Shown here in pieces: positions 58,917 to 64,000 of a stretch of DNA of 64,000 bases (position 1 is its first letter; every line of letters begins with the position of its first letter). The DNA comes from Kitasatospora sp. NBC_00240. GTDB taxonomy: Bacteria; Actinomycetota; Actinomycetes; Streptomycetales; Streptomycetaceae. The position numbers and the translations under genes are program-made. The DNA is taken from assembly GCF_026342405.1 (NCBI RefSeq), contig NZ_JAPEMU010000001.1, positions 5,208,001 to 5,272,000 of the forward strand, read 5' to 3'. The notes beneath the pieces are model-generated. The model did not search any database. It saw only the letters and a list, made by a program, of their open reading frames with translations, and had not been told where the DNA came from.

Positions 58917-59332
58917 ACAAGTGACCATACTTGCCATATATAGCACCCGCAAGCAAGGCGCGCCTTGTGCGGCGTGCGGCGGTGAGCGCAGTCCATGACC
59001 CGGTCGACTGTGATGAGCCACGCCGCGTCCTCCTCGGCGCTGGCCCCGAGCACGCTCTCCCCGTCCACGGACATGGCGACGAACTCCGGCCGGCCCGGCT
59101 CGGGGCCCAGAGCCCCGGCGGGGTCGGCCTGCTCCGGCAGCCTCGCCCTCGTCCGGTGGGGGCGCCCACAGCAGCCGGAACCCTGGCCGGCGACGCTGAT
59201 CAGGAACTCGCCGTTCGTGTCGATGACCCCATGCTCGACCGCAAGTCCGTGCCACCGCCGGTTCGGCTCCGCCACCAGGTCGGGATGGTCGCCCGGTGCA
59301 GTGACCGGGGGTTCCGCGCTCCCGACGATCAT
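58898..59332 (-). CDS. Hypothetical protein, perhaps a remnant
   Basis: A 144-residue frame with start-like ATG 59332. Codons in the middle (FVAMSVDGESVLGASAEEDAAWLITVDRVMD, about 85-115) have the strong G/C third-position bias of real genes, but the end runs through the antitoxin promoter and start codon. I recognise no family. It may be a truncated cargo gene. Low confidence that it is expressed. Confidence 0.35.
   Translation of the reverse strand: MIVGSAEPPVTAPGDHPDLVAEPNRRWHGLAVEHGVIDTNGEFLISVAGQGSGCCGRPHRTRARLPEQADPAGALGPEPGRPEFVAMSVDGESVLGASAEEDAAWLITVDRVMDCAHRRTPHKARLACGCYIWQVWSLVWHRRK
58918..58933. promoter_or_regulatory. Antitoxin operator
   Basis: CAAGT-GACCAT-ACTTG is a perfect 5-6-5 inverted repeat directly upstream of the antitoxin ATG, within a locally AT-rich patch (ATATATAG at 58936-58943). 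Confidence 0.6.
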
Positions 59333-59547
59333 CGGCCGCCAGGCGGCCCCACCGGCCTCGCCTCATGGACGCGACCATGCCCGACCGCCTCCAGCCCCGC
59401 GCGATGCGGCAACTCGGTCAGCGCGCTCTCCCCGCCCGTCGGCATTCTCCCTCATGATCGCGGGGGTCGAGTGCGACTCCTCCACCTGGCGTGGCAGACC
59501 ACCAGGCTGCAAAAAGGAGCGAAATGTGCTCAATGCCCTATGTAAAC

Positions 59548-59566
59548 GCAACCAAAACTGCAACCA
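59548..59566 (+). repeat. Paired 7-mer arm site left of the intact tRNA gene
   Basis: GCAACCA-AAACT-GCAACCA, ending 63 nt before the tRNA core start at 59630. Same 7-mer as the pair at 58177, so the two ends of the last mini-element match. Confidence 0.75.
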
Positions 59567-59573
59567 CGGAACG

Positions 59574-59610
59574 ATGAAGGCCCCGACCGCAGTGCGGTCG
59601 GGGCCTTCAT
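59574..59610 (-). terminator. Terminator of tRNA-Ser
   Basis: A perfect 17-bp stem (59574-59590 and 59594-59610) with an AGT loop, 20 nt beyond the 3' end of the minus-strand tRNA gene. Confidence 0.88.
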
Positions 59611-59629
59611 CTGCCCTGGCGGGCGGGTG

Positions 59630-59714
59630 CGGAGGATACGAGATTCGAACTCGTGAGGGGTTGCCCCCAACACGCTTTCCAAGCGTGCGCCCTAGGCCAC
59701 TAGGCGAATCCTCC
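59630..59714 (-). tRNA. tRNA-Ser (anticodon GGA)
   Basis: 85 nt on the minus strand. The acceptor stem pairs GGAGGAT with ATCCTCC; the anticodon arm is CACGC-TTGGAAA-GCGTG with anticodon GGA (complement of 59678-59680). A long variable arm (GTTGGGGGCAACCCC-like) follows, as in class II tRNASer, then the T-arm with TTCGAAT. CCA is not encoded. It reads UCC/UCU codons. Its 3' half is the integration target repeated at 58027, 56703 and 52081. Confidence 0.97.
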
Positions 59715-59844
59715 GTGGGAGAGCTTAGTACATGTTTGGGGGTGCTCGCGACCAGCTATCCGCAGGTGGTCGTGGGCGGGGACCTGCGGATCGGAAGGTG
59801 GGGTGGGCGGTAGGAGGTGGGGCCGGGATCCGCTACTCTGGGGG

Positions 59845-59933
59845 CAGCCCCTCGTGTGGCGTTATCTCTCTGAACCCCCCCAGGGCCGGAAGGCAGCAAG
59901 GGTAAGAGGGCTCTGGCGGGTGCACGGGGGGTC
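59845..59933 (+). ncRNA. ffs: Signal recognition particle 4.5S RNA
   Basis: The conserved domain IV core GGCCGGAAGGCAGCAAGGG is at 59884-59902, with the SRP54-binding symmetric loop. The outer strands pair GCCCCTCGTG with CACGGGGGG, closing a single hairpin of about 85-90 nt. TCTTT follows as terminator. A -10-like TACTCT lies at 59834-59839. The place between tRNA-Ser and dnaX is the usual one in streptomycetes. Exact ends are estimates. Confidence 0.93.
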
Positions 59934-60007
59934 TTTGCGTTCCCGGGGGCGGGGCCGGGGGTCGAGGGGCGCCGCGTTTGTCCGTGCGTCCCGATATCGT
60001 CGGTGGT

Positions 60008-62296
60008 GTGTCCCTAGCCCTGTACCGCCGCTATCGCCCCGAGACTTTCGCCGAGGTCATCGGGCAGGAGCACGTGACCGCTCCGCTCCAGCAGGCCCTG
60101 CGCAACAACAGGGTCAACCACGCCTACCTCTTCAGCGGCCCGCGTGGCTGCGGCAAGACGACCAGTGCGCGCATCCTGGCGCGCTGCCTGAACTGCGAGC
60201 AGGGGCCGACGCCGACACCGTGCGGGGTCTGCCAGTCCTGTACGGACCTGGCGACCGGCGGCCCCGGGTCGATCGACGTGATCGAGATCGACGCGGCCTC
60301 GCACGGTGGTGTGGACGATGCGCGTGACCTGCGTGAGCGGGCCTTCTTCGCGCCGGTGCACAGCCGGTACAAGATCTTCATCCTGGACGAGGCGCACATG
60401 GTGACCTCGGCCGGCTTCAACGCGCTGCTGAAGGTGGTGGAGGAGCCGCCGGAGCACCTCAAGTTCATCTTCGCGACCACGGAGCCGGAGAAGGTGATCG
60501 GGACGATCCGCTCCCGCACCCACCACTACCCGTTCCGGCTGGTGCCGCCGGGCACGCTGCGGGACTACCTGGCGCAGGTGTGCGGGCGCGAGGGCATCCA
60601 GGTCGAGGACTCGGTGTTCCCGCTGGTCGTGCGCTCGGGCGCCGGTTCCGTCCGGGACTCGATGTCGGTGATGGACCAGCTGCTGGCGGGCGCGGACGAG
60701 GCCGGCGTCACGTACACCATGGCCACCTCGCTGCTCGGGTACACCGACTCGGCGCTGCTCGACGAGGTGGTGGACGCCTTCGCCGTCCAGGACGGCGCGA
60801 CGGTGTTCCAGGTCATCGACCGGGTGGTCGAGGGCGGGCACGACCCCCGGCGGTTCGTGACGGACCTGCTGGAGCGGCTGCGGGACCTGGTGATCCTCGC
60901 CACCGTGCCGGACGCGGGGGAGAAGGGCCTGATCGACGCCCCGGCCGACCGCGTCGCGGTCATGCAGGCGCAGGCGGACTCCTTCGGGGCGGCCGAGCTG
61001 AGCCGGGCCGCCGACATCGTCAACACCGGCCTGACCGAGATGCGGGGTAACGCCGCGCCCCGGCTGCAGCTGGAGCTGATCTGCGCCCGGGTGATGCTGC
61101 CCGGGGCGTACAGCGACGAGCTGTCGCTGCAGGCGCGCCTCGACAAGCTGGAGCGGCGGGCGGCCGCCGGCGGCTTCGCGGCCCAGGCCCCGGCAGGCTT
61201 CGGGGCAGGGGCAGGGGCAGGGGCAGGGGTCGCGGCGATGCCGGCGGCCGCCCCGGCCGTCGCCCCGCAGGCTCCCGCACCCGCGCAGCTCCAGGCGCCC
61301 GCGCCGGCGCCGGTACCGGCTGCCTACCCGCCGGTCGCGTCCGCGCCGGTCGCCCCGGCGGCTCCCGAGCCCGCGGCAGCGGGGGCGCCCGCCCCGGGGG
61401 CCTGGCCGATCCCGCGCAGTTTCCCGCCGGCCGGCGGGGCGCCCGCACCGGTGGCCGCGCAGCCGCAGCCGTCGGCGCCGGCTCCCGTCGCTCCTGCTCC
61501 GGTGGCCGCGGCGGCGCCGGTCGTGGCACCGCCCGGTGGCGGCCAGCCGACGCCCGCGGCGGCGCAGGGTGCGGCGCAGATCCGGCAGATGTGGCCGCAG
61601 ATCCTGGAGGCGGTGAAGAATCGCCGCCGCTTCACCTGGATCCTGCTCAGCCAGAACGGGCAGGTCGCGGGCTTCGACGGCAGCGTGTTGCAGGTCTCCT
61701 TCATCAACGCGGGCGCCCGGGACAGCTTCGTCGGCAGCAACAGCGACGATGTGCTGAAGCAGGCGCTGGCCGACGCGCTGGGCGTGGACTGGCGGATCGA
61801 GTGCATCGTCGACCCGTCGGGCGGCGGCGCGCCGCCGCCCGCCTCCGGTGGTGGCGGCGGCGGGTGGGGCGGTGGTGCCCATGCGGCCTCGACCGCTCCC
61901 GGAGCGCTGCCGCAGACACCGGCCGCGTTCACGCCGATGGCGACGCCGGCCGCCGCGCCGCCGGCGCCGTCCAGGACGGTCCAGGACGCGCCGCCGGTCC
62001 AGCCGGCTCCTTCGGCGCAGGGCCAGCAGGGCCAGCAGGGCTGGCCGGGCCAGGCTTCCGCGCAGTCGCAGTCGCAGTCGCAGTCGCAGTCGCAGGGGCA
62101 GGCGCAGGCGCAGGGGCGGTCGTCGGGTGTCGGCCAGCCGGCCGGTCCGCAGGGCGGTCCGGGGGAGGGGCCGGAGGACGACATGTCCGAGAACGACGGC
62201 CCGGCCCCGCAGGCGGAGGCGTTCTCCGGCCAGGAGCTGATCATCCGCGAGCTGGGCGCGACCATCCTGGAGGAGATCCACCACACGGGAGGGTGA
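60008..62296 (+). CDS. dnaX: DNA polymerase III subunits gamma and tau
   Basis: A 762-residue clamp-loader ATPase. GTG 60008 gives the standard N-terminus (SLALYRRYRPETFAEVIGQ). Walker A GPRGCGKT at 44-51, zinc-binding Cys63, Cys72, Cys75 and Cys78, Walker B/DEAH in IFILDEAHMV and the sensor Arg region TIRSRTHHYPF are present. Domain III ends near 390. A long Pro/Ala linker, a tau-like domain (QIRQMWPQILEAVKNRRRFTWILLSQNGQVAGF, about 528-600) and a repeat-rich Gln/Ser/Gly segment follow before a conserved acidic end (GQELIIRELGATILEEIHHTGG). It loads the sliding clamp at replication forks. Confidence 0.97.
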   Translation: MSLALYRRYRPETFAEVIGQEHVTAPLQQALRNNRVNHAYLFSGPRGCGKTTSARILARCLNCEQGPTPTPCGVCQSCTDLATGGPGSIDVIEIDAASHGGVDDARDLRERAFFAPVHSRYKIFILDEAHMVTSAGFNALLKVVEEPPEHLKFIFATTEPEKVIGTIRSRTHHYPFRLVPPGTLRDYLAQVCGREGIQVEDSVFPLVVRSGAGSVRDSMSVMDQLLAGADEAGVTYTMATSLLGYTDSALLDEVVDAFAVQDGATVFQVIDRVVEGGHDPRRFVTDLLERLRDLVILATVPDAGEKGLIDAPADRVAVMQAQADSFGAAELSRAADIVNTGLTEMRGNAAPRLQLELICARVMLPGAYSDELSLQARLDKLERRAAAGGFAAQAPAGFGAGAGAGAGVAAMPAAAPAVAPQAPAPAQLQAPAPAPVPAAYPPVASAPVAPAAPEPAAAGAPAPGAWPIPRSFPPAGGAPAPVAAQPQPSAPAPVAPAPVAAAAPVVAPPGGGQPTPAAAQGAAQIRQMWPQILEAVKNRRRFTWILLSQNGQVAGFDGSVLQVSFINAGARDSFVGSNSDDVLKQALADALGVDWRIECIVDPSGGGAPPPASGGGGGGWGGGAHAASTAPGALPQTPAAFTPMATPAAAPPAPSRTVQDAPPVQPAPSAQGQQGQQGWPGQASAQSQSQSQSQSQGQAQAQGRSSGVGQPAGPQGGPGEGPEDDMSENDGPAPQAEAFSGQELIIRELGATILEEIHHTGG
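62063..62092 (+). repeat. In-frame hexanucleotide repeat (CAGTCG)5 in dnaX
   Basis: Five exact CAGTCG units encode Gln-Ser repeats in the disordered C-terminal region of the tau protein, flanked by further GGCCAGCAG and CAGGCG reiterations. All are in multiples of three, so length can change without loss of frame. Confidence 0.9.
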
Positions 62297-62628
62297 GACG
62301 CGGGCGCCGACCCAGGCCCGCCGCCGCCCGGATCACCCGCCGGACGCGGACCCGGCACCCGCCCGGCGGCGGCCCAGGACTCGCCCAGCACCTGCCCGGC
62401 GGCGTCCCGGCACTCGCCCGGCACCGATCCACCACCCGCCCGGCACCCCCGGCACAGGCCGGGGGCGGGCCGCGGCGGTTCCGCGCCGGGTAGGCCCGCG
62501 CTGTTCACCCGCAGCACGTAGGCTCGCCTGTGACGTACGCCGGCGTACGGGGGTCCGGGTACGGAGCTTCCGTGCCGGCGGCGTGATCCAGTGCGTACCC
62601 GACGTCCGTACCAAGGCAGGAGTGAGCC
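62297..62628. other. Intergenic region with reiterated CCGCCCGGCACC/CTCGCCCGGCACC
   Basis: 332 bp between dnaX and the YbaB gene. From about 62330 to 62465 imperfect copies of CGCCCGGCAC recur. The promoter and CAGGAG ribosome-binding site of the YbaB gene lie at the right end. No gene is seen. Confidence 0.5.
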
Positions 62629-62970
62629 GTGTTCCCCGGTGGTGGCCAGCCCAATATGCAGCAGCTGCTGAAGCAGGCGCAGAAGATGCAGGAGGAGCTC
62701 GCCCGGGCCCAGCAGGAGCTGGCCGAGGCGAAGGTGAGCGGTTCGGCGGGCGGTGGCCTGGTCGAGGCGACGGTGACCGGGGCCGGTGAGCTGGTGGCGC
62801 TGACCATCGCGCCCGCCGCCGTGGACCCGGACGACACCGAGACCCTGGCGGACCTGATCCTGGCGGCCGTCCGGGACGCCAACCAGGCCGCGCAGAAGAT
62901 CCAGGCCGAGCGGATGGGCCCGCTGACCCAGGGCCTGGGCGGCGGCGGCATCCCCGGTCTGCCGTTCTGA
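62629..62970 (+). CDS. YbaB/EbfC family nucleoid-associated protein
   Basis: A 113-residue protein, GTG 62629 after CAGGAG. The family pattern is clear: MQQLLKQAQKMQEELARAQQEL, the strand VSGSAGGGLVEATVTGAGELVALTI, the acidic DPDDTETLADLILAAVRDANQAAQ, and a Gly-rich C-terminus GLGGGGIPGLPF. It forms dimers that bind DNA. The dnaX-ybaB-recR order is conserved widely, suggesting a link to replication or recombination. Confidence 0.96.
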   Translation: MFPGGGQPNMQQLLKQAQKMQEELARAQQELAEAKVSGSAGGGLVEATVTGAGELVALTIAPAAVDPDDTETLADLILAAVRDANQAAQKIQAERMGPLTQGLGGGGIPGLPF

Positions 62971-63373
62971 CCACCCGGCTCACGTCCGGGTACCCCGGTC
63001 CAGGCCCGGCACGCCCGTCCACGCCCGGACCGGTCGGTCCACGCCCGGACCGGGTCGGTTCACGTTCGGTCGGGATCGGTCCATTCCGGCCGGTCCGGAG
63101 GCATCCGTTCGAACAGCGGGTGACCGTGGCGACGGCATTGTGTGATTTGTGAGGGAGTCGGGCGTCGGACGGTGTGTCCGGCGCCCGATTCGTTGGATGA
63201 TGGCACCGGACCGTCGGCACCCGCCGCGGGACGGCCCGACCGGCCGGAGGCATGGCCGGCGCCGTCCCCGTCAGGTCGGGCAGGCCGGTAGGACGGCGGA
63301 GCACCCGGGCGACCGGTACCGCGAGCAGGGCCGGGCGACCGGACCGCAGGCAGGCACGAGGGAAGGCACGACG
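62971..63373. other. Intergenic region with GC-rich reiterations and a hairpin
   Basis: 403 bp before recR. ACGCCCGGACCG and variants repeat at about 63010-63060. A 13-bp hairpin with one G-U pair lies at 63158-63188. The recR promoter must be to its right. No gene is seen. Confidence 0.5.
63158..63188 (+). terminator. Hairpin between ybaB and recR
   Basis: A stem of 13 bp with one G-U pair and a 5-nt loop. It could end the dnaX-ybaB transcript or act in the recR leader. Confidence 0.5.
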
Positions 63374-63973
63374 TTGTACGAGGGCGTGGTTCAGGACCTG
63401 ATCGACGAGCTGGGCAGGCTGCCCGGCGTCGGGCCCAAGAGCGCGCAGCGGATCGCCTTCCACATCCTGCAGGCCGACCCGACGGACGTCCGCCGACTGG
63501 CGCACTCGCTGCTGGAGGTCAAGGACAAGGTCCGGTTCTGCGCGGTCTGCGGCAATGTCGCGGAGTCCGAGCGCTGCCGGGTCTGCCTGGACCCGCGGCG
63601 CGATCTCGCGGTGATCTGCGTGGTCGAGGAGTCCAAGGACGTGGTGGCGATCGAGCGCACCCGGGAGTTCCGCGGCCGCTACCACGTGCTGGGCGGCGCG
63701 ATCAGCCCGATCGAGGGCGTCGGCCCGGACGACCTGCGGATCCGGGAGCTGCTGGCGCGGCTCGCGGACGGCACGGTCACCGAGCTGATCCTGGCCACCG
63801 ACCCCAACCTGGAGGGGGAGGCGACCGCCACCTACCTGGCCCGGCTGTGCAAGCCGATGGGCCTGAGGGTGACCCGGCTGGCGAGCGGACTGCCCGTCGG
63901 CGGGGACTTGGAGTACGCGGACGAGGTCACCCTCGGCCGGGCCTTCGAAGGGAGACGACTGCTCGATGTCTGA
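63374..63973 (+). CDS. recR: Recombination mediator protein RecR
   Basis: A 199-residue protein. The start is TTG 63374, preceded by GAGGGAAGG; homology begins MYEGVVQDLIDELGRLPGVG. The HhH motif is LPGVGPKSAQRIA, the zinc finger uses Cys56, Cys59, Cys68 and Cys71, and a Toprim domain follows (VICVVEESKDVVAIE, ILATDPNLEGEATATYLARL). Length is normal for RecR. It works with RecF and RecO to load RecA on gapped DNA. It overlaps the next gene by 8 nt. Confidence 0.97.
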   Translation: MYEGVVQDLIDELGRLPGVGPKSAQRIAFHILQADPTDVRRLAHSLLEVKDKVRFCAVCGNVAESERCRVCLDPRRDLAVICVVEESKDVVAIERTREFRGRYHVLGGAISPIEGVGPDDLRIRELLARLADGTVTELILATDPNLEGEATATYLARLCKPMGLRVTRLASGLPVGGDLEYADEVTLGRAFEGRRLLDV

Positions 63974-64000
63974 CCAGACGCACGGTACCCACACGCACGC
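63966..64000 (+). CDS. Start of the next gene (probably DUF5063 protein), cut by the window
   Basis: ATG 63966 opens a frame MSDQTHGTHTH that overlaps the recR stop codon by 8 nt. In streptomycetes the gene after recR usually encodes a DUF5063 protein that starts MSD. Only 11 codons are visible, so this is inferred from position. Confidence 0.5.
   Translation, partial: MSDQTHGTHTH

Larger units (their letters stand above)
58027..59682. mobile_element. Putative tRNA-Ser-anchored mini-element (toxin-antitoxin module), both arm pairs present
   Basis: 1.6 kb between the core at 58027 and the identical core inside the intact tRNA-Ser gene. It has arm pairs of the same GCAACCA type near both ends (58177 and 59548), a terminator, a toxin-antitoxin pair and a remnant reading frame. 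No integrase gene is present, so if mobile it would need one supplied in trans. It is adjacent to the intact tRNA and therefore probably the youngest insertion. Confidence 0.65.

Noticed and set aside
1..64000. Search for a secondary-metabolite gene cluster
   Set aside because: Regulators, exporters and single tailoring-type enzymes occur, but no PKS, NRPS, terpene or RiPP core genes are present.

Overview
Organism. The window is very GC-rich with the strong G/C third-position bias of actinomycetes. The dnaX/recR block next to the 4.5S RNA, the bifunctional nitrate reductase, an SCO2400-type zinc-ribbon protein, a KTSC protein, dense one-component regulators and at least one TTA (bldA-type) codon point to a Streptomyces or Kitasatospora chromosome. 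I cannot fix genus or species from the sequence alone.

Layout. 1-14.9 kb: end of a HerA-like ATPase, a TIM-barrel-like protein behind a DasR-type site, two rhomboid-family proteins, a PEBP protein, a WYL regulator/DHA2 transporter divergon, a DNA-repair HhH protein, an MMPL transporter and a NarL-type two-component system. 14.95-19.2 kb: a 1411-residue assimilatory nitrate reductase fused to a flavodoxin/FNR reductase, with a GlnR-like operator array upstream. 19.3-31.3 kb: regulator/transporter and regulator/enzyme pairs, including an ArsR gene broken by a 10-bp tandem repeat and a patatin gene with an internal deletion behind twin TetR operators. 31.3-34 kb: a large symmetric divergent control element, a YciI protein, and an ECF42-type sigma factor fused to a truncated, apparently dead tyrosine-recombinase domain. 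34-51.9 kb: NmrA/MarR pair, MocR regulator, MacB-like ABC exporter, two-domain alpha/beta hydrolase behind a MerR-type promoter, acyl-CoA oxidase-like gene with a TTA codon, TetR/quinone oxidoreductase regulon, a secreted protein, dienelactone hydrolase and TerD protein.

52.0-59.7 kb is the most unusual part. An intact tRNA-Ser(GGA) gene lies at its right end. Three 53-bp copies of that gene's 3' half (two exact, one with a single mismatch) lie to the left. Each copy is followed at exactly fixed distances (35 and 97 nt) by a CTGACCTG block and a pair of 7-bp direct repeats. The copies delimit three compact units of 4.6, 1.3 and 1.6 kb. Each carries one small functional module and no integrase: FAD monooxygenase with a GntR-TetR hybrid regulator (plus an IS1182-type insertion); DoxX with HxlR; and a PIN/RHH toxin-antitoxin pair. 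This looks like serial accretion of non-autonomous, tRNA-anchored mini-elements. 59.8-64 kb returns to the core chromosome: ffs (SRP RNA), dnaX, the YbaB/EbfC gene, recR and the start of the next gene.

How it works together. Most of the accessory half is self-contained regulatory pairs whose palindromic operators can be read directly in the shared promoters. Nitrate assimilation appears to be under nitrogen (GlnR) control, and the first TIM-barrel gene under amino-sugar (DasR) control. Functional assignments rest on motif and family recognition by eye; no database search was possible.
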